From NCBI GenBank assembly GCA_950022655.1, contig OX465579.1, positions 41,643,950 through 41,707,949 of the forward strand: a stretch of DNA of 64,000 bases, in the 5' to 3' direction. This DNA comes from Alentia gelatinosa. Taxonomy: Eukaryota; Annelida; Polychaeta; Phyllodocida; Polynoidae. Shown piece after piece: positions 41,701 through 54,149 of this stretch. The position numbers and the translations under genes were made by a program. Each line of letters opens with the position of its first letter. Within the stretch, counting starts at the first letter, position 1. Under the pieces are notes generated by a model, which had not been told where the DNA came from, did no database searches, and saw nothing but the letters and a program-made list of their open reading frames with translations.

Positions 41701-44700
41701 ACCCACCTGAAGAAGGAGAAGTCGACGATGGCGCAGATCTGGTGCATGACATGGCCGAACTCGTGGAAGTAGGTTTCCACCTCGTCGTGCGTGAGCAGTG
41801 AAGGTGCGTCAGCCGTCGGCTTGGTGAAATTAGCCACCATGGCGGCCACGGCCACCTGCCGTTCGTCATTCTCTACCAGACAGCCTGGCTATGTTTGACA
41901 TAATATACAGACATGAGCTTTAGGTAACAAATACATATCAACATTTCCTGTTTATTGACAAAAGAACAGACTACGAAAAGTACCCTATGTCGTGGTGGTG
42001 GAATAGATGTTCTTTCTCACACAACTGTGTTATGCAATTAACCATACTTTCTAATTAACCGCATAGGACTTTCTAGATGTATTTATTTAAAAGATATACA
42101 CAGAGATTGAGGAACAAACCAGAAATGAGATTAATTACGAATGTGCTTCGTTGAGATTAAAAAAATATGTTAAATATAGGTTATTTCTCTCATGTATTTA
42201 TTTAGAGATTCAATTGTTGACATACAGGTAATCCACCACCTTACCCTTAAAATGAACCACAGAGTAAAGTTACCTGGAGCCCAAAGCAGGCGGCATGTCC
42301 ATACTTCCCTGCGCGGGGATGTAGATCAAGGTAGAAATACCCGATGAGTTTGCCCGAATCGTTGTCCTTTACACTGTACTAAAAGAACAAGTATTTCATA
42401 AATAACAAGCTCAATTGATTTATTTTGTTTTACAAAAAGTAGAACATGCTTCGAACTCTGATTATCTCTATTCTTTATCTCTAATATGATATGCACGGAA
42501 AACTGGCATCCCTGGAATTAAATATGTAAACTATAGGCGCTAAAGTCCCCCCCCCCCCCCCTAAAAAACACCCCTTTACCTACATGGGAAAATTATATCA
42601 GCCCATGTGATATTCAACAATCTTTGACGTCTACTCTGTTGCTACAAGTCCCATTTAAATTCATGTTGTTGTCTTTATCAAAATAGACACTGACACATTG
42701 AAACAAAATACAATGTGAATATTATCAATAATTTGAACCTGACTGAAACATGCATTTGTGTTTAAATAGGATGACAACAATAAGTCCTTATTTTCTCTCG
42801 CTGTGTCGTATACGACACGATATTTGTTTAGTAATGCGACATTCCCTTGTGTTTTAGTCTAAAGAGATTCATACTATAGAGATTCTGTTCTAGAGCTCAC
42901 TTACCAGTTTGACATCCTCGTGCCACACCTTAGCATCAGGGATTTGTTCATATTTCAGACCTAGAAGTTCCTGCATCAAAATGGTTAACTGAGCATGTCA
43001 ATATCAAATATGAGTACATGGCATAGAGTGACAGGCAATAAAATAGCATTGTGCGACGTGGGGTGTATTTTTGTATTCCCTTATTTGGATAATAAATCTT
43101 TTGGTGTTGGTATTAGTAAATGAACTATTCACAATTGTTCTATCCTTGTAAAGGCCATTCAATAACTGGAACGTTGACACTAGAGGAATAAGATAATATT
43201 GTAAAATTTGTTGGGAGTTGTCTACTATTGAAACTTTTTTCTGATATTTTTAAAGGTCGAGTACAAAACCAAAGATTTTAAAGCCTCCATTCAAACTCCT
43301 TTGCATTCTATATTGTATGCATCTACGAATACATGGCTTTCTTGAAAAAGGATAGGACAGTGTCTTCTATTCCTTATTAGATTTGACAGTTGGTCTTACT
43401 TCTACAACAAACGGTGACATAAGTGCGGGATGGGTGGAATAGACGCACTGACATATATAAGTTAGGGTGGGGTGGATAAATTGGACGCACCTGGTAGATG
43501 TCGAGCAAGCCTTTGGTGACAACATCGATGGGGAAGTACTCCTTCAACTTGTTCTGGTCTACCGTGTACTCTCCCTCCTCGACACGTGTCATATAATATC
43601 GCATGTCCCACATGTTGATCTTCCCATCGTTGGGTAATCCATATTTCTCACACTAAAGAATAATAAATATCCCCCTCCATAACTAGAAAATATGTTACAC
43701 ACAGTGTATGATCTCAGGAGCGAACACGTTGTTAATTCAAACGGGATTACGGATGGTTATTTTTTATTGGGACACCGACGCTCTTGCAGGCAACATTCAA
43801 TACGAATATAGCGATTATTATGAGTAAACTATGAACATGGCTTCCATTCGTTATAGTATTTTTTATCTGCTACATAAACATAACATGTCTATATCCAACA
43901 TTGTTGTACATGTGATCACCCACCACTGGTTTACATATATACCACAGTTCAATGCCAATTAACATTTTGTTCATCCATCTTTGTATGGTTCTTAAAGTTA
44001 GGGTTCTTAAAAATAGAATATTATAAACTGAAAATGAAAAATTGAATTTCCATTGAAACATAGAAAGATGCCGTCCTTGGATACGTGAAATACCAGTGGT
44101 AGCACTATGTTTCCTTTGTTGACATATCCCTTGGACTACTGGATCGAGTGATCTAGTCCGTATTCCTAAGAGAATATGAACACTGGACAAGACATGGGAT
44201 ATTTCTTTATTAATGCTATTATGTATATACCATGCACTAACTCAGTGTAAATATACACTGCTGCTGGGGGTGTACTAATTCTGTAGATACTGCGTAGTAC
44301 ACCGTGTATCTTTTTACTCTTCCTTGAAGATATAACACATTCCGATTGGCTGAGGGCCGGACGTACTGGTCTAGGTGGAAAATTTGAAAATGGCAGATGC
44401 CACTGCTTCGTAACTTTGGAATGAATTTATAAAGCCCCCGTAAAGACCAAAAGTGCAAAATGACTAGATAATGAGGTATCTAACATGGGGCATTCACATG
44501 ATAGCGTTACAACAGGATTATGTCGGCAATGCTTTTGGTGCTGACCAATGTCACTTTGTGGGTTCAGAAATGTTTAACAAGCACCCTGTAATGAATAAGA
44601 ATGCATAATTCGTAGATGTCGAGGTAACTAACGTGAGGTATTTATGTGAGACACTTTTGATAGCTGAAATATAGGAAATGAAATAATAACAACATGTTCA

Positions 44701-47700
44701 CTCCTGTAGTGCCAAGTTGTGTAGACTAACAGTCTGTCTGTGTGTCGCTGATGCAGATCTCGTTGAGTGAACTTGTTATCGATTGATTTAGCATATATAA
44801 GCTATTTAGACTGTATTGCATGAATGCCCCACGTTAGATACCTCGAAATTTGATCATTACGTATTCTTACTCCTATGGAGAGTTTCTAAAATATCTCCAA
44901 AATCACAAAGCGATAGAGAACTAACCCGAAAGTCTAACATGCTGGATGTGATCACAGCGCATATATTAATTACCTCTCCACTCGCCCAGCCTATGTTTGG
45001 CTGCTATTCGATAAGCGTACTTTAACAGAGGCTACGATTGGAGAGTGGGCAATGCCGGTTACTCTTGTATTGTACACCCCTCACTGGTTGAAAGTGATAG
45101 TGACATCGGAGTCAAGTTTTGGTCGGTATTCGGTATAGCCAACGAATTTGTTTAGAACGGGTTCTGAACGAATTCGTCAGCTACTATAGAGGAAACCCAT
45201 GAAAGTTTAGGGTCAGAGCTTGTATCCCATCGAGTTTGAATCGCGTAGTAATTCACAAGGCGAAGCCACGTGAATTATGTAGCGATTCAAAAGAGATGGG
45301 ATTGAGCTCTGACCCTAAACTTGAATGGGTTTCTGAATTTATCTCACCCTTTACATTGACTAATGGGCTAACATTTGTGACTTAATCCCCCATTGGATAT
45401 TTTTCCTAAATATCTAATGGGTGTTAGATACGAGTTCCCAATGTTAAGTCTATGGAGAAAAAATATCTGGGGTGAGATAAACCTCAATAAGTATGCGAGT
45501 ATTGGCATCATTACTGTTTTTACATAATACTTTATGGTATACTTGTACAACCTTATAACGACCTCTATAAGCATACATGTACATGTTATTTCAAGTAGAT
45601 ACTTCCATATCTCTACTGCTTCTACATGCATTTAGACCCTATATATTCATTATGCAACACACTTCTAGTCGTCCAGCTATACATCGCGCAAGTCAAGGAT
45701 AGAAGCTAACAACGATCAAAGAATACAAATTTGGACTGTATTACGTACCTCCCCCTTCTTGTATGAAAGGAAGAGCTTAACTTCTTGTTCTTTGAGTGGC
45801 TGGAGCTTGACACTGAGGTCCTTCAGGAATGATGTTACTTTTGCAGGATCTTTGGCCATCCTCATATCGAGCACAAAGGATGCGTGGTTAGGGTAGCCCA
45901 GTATATCGGATTTCTGTAATATCAATCATGTTCCTAATGTAAAACTATAAGAGTGTTGATATAAAATGTCCATAAATTCCACTGCGTACCAAAAAATAAA
46001 ACCAATGAGTGAGTTATATTTCTGCGTAATAGTCTTAAACTATCCAGGGGTGCCACAGGGTCTGCACAAACTTAAACCAGACAATTCCCCAATTCTGTTA
46101 TGTTCCATTCTATACTTATTATATTAATGTTATGATGATAATTAATTTTTAAAAAGAGAGGAAATCGAAAATAACTGCGACCACTCATCCTGTATGGTGA
46201 TCTTACACAGCAGCATTACGGCAATACTTTATCAGAGAAGGTTTGCAAGGGAAAAGCTATCGTTGCGCACAATTCAGAAATGGACACCGAAAAACCTACC
46301 CGTTTCCTTAGCTGCACAAGCTCCTCAAGAATAGGAGTATTCTCTGCTATACACCTGAAAAAGATGAATATATATACACTTTAACTCAATAGTTTACCTA
46401 TAAAAGTTTAAGATTTGTGTAGACTTATTGGTCAATTCTTTTCAATGTTTTCAGCAATGTTCATAAATAATCAGATATTTATATTTCTTTTGGAGCATTC
46501 CCAATAGACATTTTATTTTGTTAGTTTCTTGAAAGTTTAACTCTTTTTTGGGTGGTGGGTAGGGAGATGTATCTGTAACCGTCAAAGAACATCATGACTG
46601 CCCTTGACGAAGATAACGCCCTATAATGTTATATGAAGGAACATGTGGAAACTCCACGGTTGGTAAAACGTTGCCTTACCCATTCCCAGCGCGCGCCGGT
46701 GCAGTAAACAAACTGTAAAGCTTATTGTTCAGTACCGATTGCTGTCGAGTTTGTAAATTCAGATATGATTGTAAGTTTCCACATGGCTATATCATTTGTT
46801 GAGAATTTTATATTTTGTTACCAGTCTTTTTGGGGGGGAATCTAGTTAAGTAAGAACCTTGAGTTGAAGGCAATCTCCATTGTTTTTCGTGTCTTGGGGT
46901 TGCGGCAGAACTTCATGCAGGGGAAGTAGTGTGGATACTTCAACGTCATCTTAAAGGCACCGGCATCCGTCTAAAAGCATGAATCAGGTTGGATAACGTT
47001 ATCCCCCTATTATTCAGGAGAGGTATATTGAATTGCTTTTAACTAACCAAAAAGGTTAATAGTAAAACAAAATGAAAAGGAAACTGTCATATAAATATAA
47101 TCCAACCTGTCTTTCAACATATGAGTAACTGAGATGTAGGAATGAATACAGAGCATCAACTCTGAATATTGTATCCTATAACAAAAAAAAGGACATCAAA
47201 TCTGGCCCATCAATTAAGGCTGTATCATTTGTAGTAAATGTCTGTAATTAATGATATGTATATCAAATCAACTATCTGAGGAAAAGATACAACCACATTT
47301 CATCAGTTGTATTGTAAAATATGGACGGTCAAATTTTTCATTAGATGCTTTCAGAAGATCTTAAGTCTCAGACTTAAAGTTAGTTGACTCTGCTAATATC
47401 AATACTGCAGCACTTTCTTTAGTCTTACCTTGTCTAGGCTTTTGATGAGATCAGCGGGGAGTCCGACTGGATAGAAATAGATGTTAAGTAGCAGTTTTAT
47501 ACTGGGGAAGGTTGAGAAGAGCACAACTAAAGCGAGTGTTCCACCAACCAGGCTCTAGCCATGGCGGGCACCCATATGGTTGTCGCCAGCAGATTTGGCA
47601 AGCTGCCAGCAACCATCTGCTTAGTGGAAGAGTGCGGAAGGTTCCAGCAATCCGGTAGTGCCAGGTCCTCATTCTAGGTAGATATATCACGGCGACAGCC

Positions 47701-50700
47701 TGCCCTAATGCCCAAAAACCTATTCATCCACCGAGCCAGCCAGCCGTTATGAGCGCCTCTCCAAACTAAATTGAACAATCATGCCTGCAAAGCATCACCT
47801 GCCAAAAACTGTTTCAATTGATTTTCAATGGTGGCTGGCCAGCTGGCCGGCGATGCTGGGAGCTTTGCTGGCATCAGCATTGACTGTTTGCTGCATATAC
47901 CGCAACAGATGCTGTCAACATGAACAGGCAGCACCCGCGAGCGGCCAACCCAGGAGCAGAGACCAGATCTGACATTTTAGAAAGTTTTGGCACCACAATG
48001 TGCTATACACCTTCATAACATCAACACTTATAATCATTTACTTGGGTTGGACGAAGATGTTAAACTGACAGTAACACTACCAAAAGTGTCAAGTGACTCT
48101 TGAGCCTGTGAATCGAGCTGAATTCATATCTGTAGGGAACTGGCTTGTTTTCTGCTAGGGTGGCAGGATACGAAGTCCAATACATATCAATCACATCTTT
48201 GCCACCCTTGTATTCATTGAAGTGTGTTGAAACATTGTTTTGTGTGCTTCCTTTGCTGATGTTCCATAGATGTCCATAGAACCTTTCCTTGATTTTCCTT
48301 TTGGTCTGGCCTACGTACTAATTGTTGCATTTCTTTCATTCTGGGCAATAGATGTTTATCGCCCCACCGGCATGAGCTTACAGCCCAGCTTGGTGGGTGT
48401 GGTCGCTGGGTGCCTCCCAGGGCGTCGCGTTGTTGTCGGCTGGCTAGAATTAGGTGGGTTGGTGGAAGAGCTAGGACAATCCATACACCTTTTTCACAAT
48501 TTCAGCCAGCCAGTTACCCTGTGCTGGCCACTCTGGCTGCCTGTTAAAGGCCTATTTGGTGAAACACTCACTTTATATTCATTTCCTTTAGTCAAATTTA
48601 CATTGCTAATATTCTACATTGATTTTATTCAGAGAAGCATATTACTTATTTTGTATTAGTTTATGTTTTACTACTGCATTTGATGCGATAGTGAATAGTT
48701 TTGATGACCAGCATCCTTTACCTAATTCTTCTTCTGAGAACTCAAGGATTGTATTTTCTTCATTCAAGTTCTTGTTGAAATCAATGCTGAGGTCACTCAT
48801 GCGTTTCTTGATCTCTTTGATCTTATCCTGACTTTCAGTGCTTAGATGAAGACCTGTTAAAGATACAAAGTTAGCACACATTAGACCAGTCTAGCGATTC
48901 CCGAGGTAAGAATGCTCAACTCCATGCAGCGATGCAAGTCGTTGTTATGAAGAAAAATATCGGAAATAAAATCTAAAATAACAGGACCGGGAGTAAACCA
49001 TGCTCAGAGTTGTAAGGGATTCAAGTCGAGATTGAGTAAATAATAGGATTTTTGTTGAAAATGAAATAGTTGAAAAATTGTTTTTGAGCAAAATTGCATA
49101 ACTTGCCTTGAATCAATATCTAATTCACATAATATATGATGGTTTTATGCTATGAATGATCGTATATGTGCATTAAGGAACTTGAATTTGGTCAGCAGTG
49201 ATTTATAATTCAGAATAAGGTACTCTTTGGTGTGAGTAGTAGGTGGTTACTTTAAAGATAACAGCAAATTGTAATGTCAAGAACAGGTGTTAAGTAACTT
49301 TCATTCAAAAGTCATCTTTTTGATATTTCCTTAACGTCTCACTTTTCAGTGCAATATGAAACTTATATCACTCCCCCAGCAGAGGTGCGTTCGGCAACTG
49401 CAGGGCCATGAGCCAGTGAGTGAGAATGTGGGAATGGCCCTGTCTCACCAAGACACTAGACTGGCTTCAGTCAGTTTACTCGGATTGCTTTGCTTGATTT
49501 AACAGCAAATATTTGTAAGTAACCCACTACTGTGGTTCATACACTGTTTTTAAGTACACCAAACCTATAGTGTCGGCAGACCTAGGCAATCTCTGGCACT
49601 TTTTTTTCTTCAAAAACTCAGGGGTTCCATAAGGAATTCAAGAATTTCTTTCTTGTCAGTGTTCTGGAAAACACGGAGGCAGAAGTGGTATAATAATAGT
49701 GTATTAATTTTTCAGTCACCTACTGCTTAGTGACTTTGTTGATTTGGTTTAAATTATTCGCATGTGCCGAAGTATTGCATATCATATTTACGTGAGTGAT
49801 AAAACACAGGTTGTAGGCTACAAGTCTACTTAGTATCGTTAATAACAGGATTGATTTTTTTCTGCTGTCCGGTTCTGGGTCAATATACCGTTCTTTCAAA
49901 ATATCAAAGCAGATATTGAATATGTATATAGGTTCTAATTAAAAATTGAAAGCTATGGAAAGTAGAGGATGTAGCTGATACCACAGTATAATACTAACCG
50001 TTCCGCTTCCCAAGCTTGATAAGGCGTTCGACGTAACGTTTTGCTTCGGGTTTCAATGAGTCACCAAACTTAGCCTCTGCAGCTTGCAGATTGTCAAATA
50101 CATCTTGACGCATACTAAAAGAATAAAAAAAGATCGTCATTGAGGTCTATCATGATCATCTTTACAATATCTTTCCTTTTTATGATAATATTTAGAATGT
50201 TTGATTGCATACACCTAGTAATAGCGCTTGATATCTAACCTTTTAGGTTCACCCTTGTCTGAATTATTAGAGAAAATACGCCTTTGATTTAGATTGTTTG
50301 TCAAAAGACATGGATCTATCTGGTAACTAGCTTCGTCATACACACACTGCATTCTAAATCTATATTTTGATATTCCAACAGGAAAACATACAAAATATCT
50401 ATATTTTGATATTCCAACAGGAAAACATACAAAATATAGGAAATTTCATCTTTTTAGAGCATGCTTACACAAGCTATATATGTTGCCTATATTTCCTAAA
50501 GGATAGAGTGCTCACATATTGGCTTCCAGCATACTGTAGAAACACTATCCCTCCACTATCTGTGTGCTAATCACTGTGATACTGAGAAAGAAGCAGGGTG
50601 TCAGTGTCTCAGTGTCTTAGAAGCATGCTCAACTGAATACGACTAATCACTCAAGACCGAAATACCTGATTGACCTACTGGTGATTGATATATTTGGGTC

Positions 50701-52839
50701 CTAGACATAGTCAGTTGAAGAAATGGCAGGTTGACTGGCTGCAAGTGGGTTACAAAAAACACAAACCTTTCAATTGTTACTCATTTATAATTGCACGCTC
50801 ATTCATCAATGATGAACATGCCATTTGCTCCTAGTATACGTCTATTCTTTTCATACTTGAGGGCCCTAGATGGCCCCACGACAGAGTTCTACATATAGCA
50901 AACCTCATCTCCACATCAAAATCAGATAGCTTCTTGTCTGCAGCAACACTGGCATCCCTGAGGTCCTTATCAGGGGAAACGTGCTGGTAGAAATCTAGTA
51001 GGTTCCGTTCGGTTGAATAGTGAACATTGTCCATGGCCAGAACCTTCAGATTGAAAAATACAGTTAGCATGAGAAAATGGAAAATAAAATGCATCTGATA
51101 ACTATTAGACTGATTACAACATCCATCTTTTCATCCTCACTAATTATACCGCAATCAAATTTCATGATCAGTTTATTGACAATGGTCTTCAGGCCGATTA
51201 TACCTGTTGTTGGTTTGATGTCTACACACGAAAATTGTTGGGCTGACAGCACGACTACACAAGAGCACCACACGACCGCTGGATGTGGTTCCACCGATCA
51301 ATGGTACTTAGACGATTTGCGTTGACTACCGATTTGAGGTGGACGATTTGCGGTGGGTTTGGACGTTTTGCAGTGACATTCCTCGGGGGCCGTGGTGGAC
51401 GTTTTGCAGTGCAAAGTGAAGAGTGTTAGAGTGAAGCTGAGACTTTGTATGTGAATGGTAAATATATGTTCATGGGTTTACTCATAGGGCATAAGTCTGT
51501 GAATAATTAACGTAAAAGCACTAGATAAAAAACTGATAAACAGCTAAAGACAAGCTCCAAACAATCGGTAAGTTGGTATTGTGATTCACAAAAGGTATTA
51601 TTTACCATACACATCCATTAGCAAAAATCTTATAATTAATTGTTACAATAATTGCAGAGGGAAATGTGAAAATATCACAGCAAATCGTCCGCGTGCTCAA
51701 CGCAAAACATCCGTCGCAAATCGTCCAATCGCCACCCCAAAACGGTAGTCAACGCAAAACGTCTATGATTCCGATCAATACTGTTTACTACCGCGATAGC
51801 AACGCGTTACGAGAAACTTAAACAAAATATGACCTAAAATAATAACGGACCTAAAACCAGGGAAGGTCAATAACCAAACACTGAAACAGTGTAGCTTTGT
51901 GTCAAGTACCGTATATATAATAAGATTATTGTATGTTCATATCTATATAATTTATATCTCCAGCTGATAATATAGGGAAATCTGCCATCGAGATATGCCT
52001 ATTGATATGGGTATTATTACGACGATTTGCGTATAGATTTACCCTACTTTGTAATGTGAGCTTTTTCCATAGACGCCTCAGCCTCAGCATTTTAGTAATA
52101 TGGGGCATGCCACAGACAGTTATCTCTCCTCTCCAACTTTCTGTCTACGGTTCCCAATATGACGTCATTCTGTTGATAGTAGGGGCATGTACATGTTCAA
52201 TTAACTACATTACTAGATCTAGATCTAGTACCGGTACGGGTATTATCAAATGGCATGGATATCAATTATCATGGATATCATGACATTGACTAGGTAAAAC
52301 GTTCACCCCTCAACTCCATTCAGTTGTGGACAGGGCTGGTTACACTGGCTAGACATTGACATGCTCATTGAGTCTAGGTTGTTTAAATATACAAGTATAC
52401 GTACATGGAGTGTATTTTCATAGGACACATCTTCTTTCTTCAGAGACCCTACTTTGTCATATGAAACCTTTGACTTCACAATGAGTTCGTCCCCTCGTTT
52501 TGTGATATCTTCCGGGGACAGTTCCCATATCATTCGGTTTCCAGGACAAGCCATGTTGTAGATAGCCCAGTAAGGTTGTTCGATGATCAGTGACGTTGCA
52601 GTTGAGAAATGTGACAAGCGGTTGCGTAGACGCGTCACCTGTTCAGGCGTGCCGGTTGGACTAGAAGTTAATTGGACCTTGACGGCTGGGCAAACACTCA
52701 GAAGTCGGCTTGTGATGATGGCGGGTTGCACCGGCCTTGGAAAACGTCGGAGATATGTGGCAGTACTCTCGCAGACCCGTGTTGGTATGATTGCCTTCTT
52801 CCGTAGGAGATGGGCCAAATGCCTTAGGCTGCCAGCCAT
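38655..52839 (-). CDS. THOP1: M3 zinc oligopeptidase (thimet oligopeptidase / neurolysin)
   Basis: Sixteen exons join into 2274 nt (757 residues plus stop), all in phase. HEFGH at residues 551-555 gives zinc ligands His551 and His555 and catalytic Glu552, and Glu580 in [13 protein letters not shown] is the third ligand at the spacing of human THOP1. Tyr683, Tyr687 and Tyr690 in [11 protein letters not shown] are the substrate-binding tyrosines. The family cleaves short peptides (about 5-17 residues) such as bradykinin and neurotensin in cytosol, mitochondria or outside the cell. The first 95 residues, before [16 protein letters not shown], are Arg-rich and acid-poor, resembling a mitochondrial presequence as in neurolysin. 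From Met96 the protein is 662 residues, near the usual cytosolic length. Invertebrates may have one ancestral THOP/NLN gene, so the symbol is approximate. Confidence 0.93.
39393..39411. repeat. poly-G tract in THOP1 intron 15
   Basis: A long run of G lies only a few bases from the exon 15 donor at 39422. It could form a four-stranded structure or affect splicing, but that is inference. Confidence 0.8.
39423..39539 (-). CDS. THOP1: THOP1 exon 15
   Basis: Residues 692-730, [20 protein letters not shown] and [12 protein letters not shown]. Phase 0 at both ends. Confidence 0.93.
39991..40122 (-). CDS. THOP1: THOP1 exon 14, substrate tyrosines
   Basis: Residues 648-691, including [20 protein letters not shown] and [12 protein letters not shown]. 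It carries the flexible GHLAGGYD loop and the tyrosines that bind the substrate in this family. Confidence 0.95.
40576..40807 (-). CDS. THOP1: THOP1 exon 13, third zinc ligand
   Basis: Residues 570-647. It encodes [19 protein letters not shown], where Glu580 is the third zinc ligand, then [15 protein letters not shown] and [19 protein letters not shown]. Confidence 0.95.
40942..41472 (-). mobile_element. MITE family C, copy 2 (6-bp target duplication)
   Basis: CATCCA flanks it at 40936-40941 and 41473-41478. The ends are CAGGCCTTCC and GGGGAGGCCTG. The sequence is the reverse of the 20917-21427 copy, sharing the ATAGGTTTTTATAGGTT subterminal repeats and the interior (for example GAATCAAC, TGACAAGAAATCC in reverse). 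It is 531 bp and lies in THOP1 intron 12. Confidence 0.88.
41707..41888 (-). CDS. THOP1: THOP1 exon 12, HEFGH zinc site
   Basis: Residues 510-569. It encodes [20 protein letters not shown] and [25 protein letters not shown] is the HExxH metalloprotease motif. Acceptor ACATAG, donor GTGGGT. Confidence 0.96.
42274..42378 (-). CDS. THOP1: THOP1 exon 11
   Basis: Residues 475-509, [20 protein letters not shown], then [15 protein letters not shown], the conserved core strand and PR-x-GKYxHAACF block. Confidence 0.95.
42547..42560. repeat. poly-C tract in THOP1 intron 10
   Basis: An uninterrupted C run followed by A-rich sequence. Confidence 0.75.
42905..42970 (-). CDS. THOP1: THOP1 exon 10
   Basis: Residues 453-474, [20 protein letters not shown]. 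Phase 0 at both ends, donor GTAAGT. Confidence 0.93.
43491..43652 (-). CDS. THOP1: THOP1 exon 9
   Basis: Residues 399-452, including [19 protein letters not shown] and [19 protein letters not shown], both conserved family blocks. Confidence 0.95.
45192..45480. mobile_element. composite foldback family, variant B copy 2
   Basis: The hairpin at 45192-45332 (GAAACCCATGAAAGTTTAGG... against CCTAAACTTGAATGGGTTTC) is followed by the cassette with ends TTATCTCACCC (45339-45349) and GGGGTGAGATAA (45469-45480). It has the same order and ends as copy 1 at 17739-18088, but the hairpin sequence is different. It lies in THOP1 intron 8. Confidence 0.75.
45749..45913 (-). CDS. THOP1: THOP1 exon 8
   Basis: Residues 344-398, [20 protein letters not shown], then [29 protein letters not shown] is a conserved family block. 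Confidence 0.95.
46300..46354 (-). CDS. THOP1: THOP1 exon 7
   Basis: A 55-nt exon, residues 325-343, [18 protein letters not shown]. It completes the split Arg codon of exon 6. Confidence 0.92.
46858..46970 (-). CDS. THOP1: THOP1 exon 6
   Basis: Residues 288-325, [20 protein letters not shown], then KTMEIAFNS, matching the YPHYFP block of the family. Confidence 0.95.
47429..47466 (-). CDS. THOP1: THOP1 exon 5 (38-nt microexon)
   Basis: Residues 275-287, [12 protein letters not shown], matching the G-LP-D-(F/L)I-SL block that follows the EEEL motif. Phases agree with exons 4 and 6. Confidence 0.88.
47467..48721. other. THOP1 intron 4, GC-rich CCAGC/GCTGG block
   Basis: The intron holds a GC-richer stretch (about 47520-48550) dense in CCAGC and GCTGG words, some forming short palindromes (TGGCCAGCTGGCC near 47835). 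Similar words occur at 62760-62870 and 56840-56890. It may be an old repeat. No ends, duplications or ORF homology were seen. Confidence 0.35.
48722..48853 (-). CDS. THOP1: THOP1 exon 4
   Basis: Residues 231-274, [20 protein letters not shown], then [19 protein letters not shown] and EEELG. The DFNKNLNE motif is strongly conserved in the family. Confidence 0.95.
49999..50114 (-). CDS. THOP1: THOP1 exon 3
   Basis: Residues 192-231, [20 protein letters not shown], then [19 protein letters not shown]. Missed by simple ORF length filters because it is short. Confidence 0.92.
50360..50437. repeat. 39-bp tandem duplication
   Basis: The unit beginning CTATATTTTGATATTCCAAC occurs at 50360 and 50399 with almost no difference, so it is a recent duplication. 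It lies in THOP1 intron 2. Confidence 0.9.
50904..51043 (-). CDS. THOP1: THOP1 exon 2
   Basis: Residues 146-192, [20 protein letters not shown], then [20 protein letters not shown] and DFDVEMR. Acceptor CTGAAG is pyrimidine-poor near the AG, but protein homology fixes the junction. Confidence 0.92.
51303..51771 (+). mobile_element. MITE family E, copy 2 (8-bp target duplication)
   Basis: CGATCAAT flanks it at 51295-51302 and 51772-51779. The ends GGTACTTAGACG and CGTCTATGATTC match those at 25816-26548. The copy is 469 bp, about 260 bp shorter in the middle. It lies in THOP1 intron 1. Confidence 0.92.
52405..52839 (-). CDS. THOP1: THOP1 exon 1 with presequence-like N-terminus
   Basis: Residues 1-145. 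The first ATG (52839) gives [20 protein letters not shown], rich in Arg, Leu and Ser with few acids, as in a mitochondrial targeting peptide. Met96 ([20 protein letters not shown]) is a second start just before the conserved catalytic-domain region. The exon ends VSYENTLH before GTACGT. Confidence 0.85.
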
Positions 52840-54062
52840 TCACTTGCAGATATTTTTTATTATGATGTGGCTTGGGCAGAGGCAGCAATTTTTAAGGTCG
52901 CTGGGCTTACACTCCTTCTGGGGGACTAGACATGCAGCGGCACGTGAGTGTCCGGTACTACTGACATTACTATGCGGGGCTTCTTGTAATAAAAACTTTG
53001 TGATACTAATAGCTCAAGTTCCCTAAAAACAAAGTACACTTTGATCTCCGGTTTATTCTCACGTCAGGTGATTATGCCTATATTGGTATATTTGACATCA
53101 ACATCTAACATGTCCTCCAAGCACGTATTTCAGTCAGTGACAACCTGTGTCAGTGTGTGTGTGACTACAACAGCTAGGCTAGCTCACACTGCGCCGCTTC
53201 AGTTTATCGCTATGCAAAACCTTTTTTTTATGTAGTTTGCTCGAGCGATGCAGTGTGAGACTAGCTATGGACTAGAGAAATTAAACCTGACGTTTTGTTG
53301 TTACTAACGTTAGTTACTTTTAAATGACACCATTCTCTATCAAGTATTGGAAAATTTTGAAATACTCTGGCTGATGTTAGAACTATGTAGATGAATGTTT
53401 TTTTGTTAACACAAGAGCCACCATAGTCGCTGGGTCGGTAACGTTACACTGGGTTTGGCCAAGAGTTTTATTGGTGATGACTTTTGCCACACAAAGAAGC
53501 TGCTGCCACCTTGCGGTTAGCATGTTCGATCTTTGTTCGAGTGATCTTGAGCCCAGAAATATTTTGGGCATATTTGAGGAGAATAACATATTGCACATGT
53601 GAGTATGTTGTTCAATTTGTAATACAGATATCAGTCGATACCAAGAGGTCAACAGATAATGTTGTATATGGCCATGCTATCATGTTACCAAAGGAGATTG
53701 ATATTTACTTTAGAGTAAATCTAGTTTCTACTTAATGTCACAACGTGGCAGCACTCTATTTAAACGAAGAAAATCATGATTTAAAGGCATATCGAATAAT
53801 TTACCCAGGGAAGTGAAACTCTCATGTGTATTGCCATGCCATTGTATATGACTATCTCCAAGTTTTATAGAATGCATAGCTAATTTGCGCATCCGGCCCC
53901 CAAACACATTTCGGGTGATAACTACTTTAATAATGTTCGTAAAAATACGAAATTAAAAACAGAGGATAGGTTTCAACTGTATACCGGTACCGTCTTTTGC
54001 AGTGTGCACTTAGGCCCAAAACTCTCTTTCCATCCTAGCTGTCTTTGCTTTTTTGGAACATT

Positions 54063-54064
<2 letters not shown>

Positions 54065-54098
<34 letters not shown>
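54065..54098. repeat. (AT)n microsatellite
   Basis: About 16-17 TA units directly upstream of the LINE endonuclease remnant. Confidence 0.9.
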
Positions 54099-54102
<4 letters not shown>

Positions 54103-54149
54103 ATTATTTTGTTTGTGTAATATTTCATTCTGTTCATCCACATCGTGAC

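Noticed and set aside
48270..48659. A 129-codon plus-strand ORF in THOP1 intron 4 with hydrophobic segments.
   Set aside because: No homology is recognisable, it lies in a repeat-like GC-rich block, and it is in the antisense direction within a well-defined intron.
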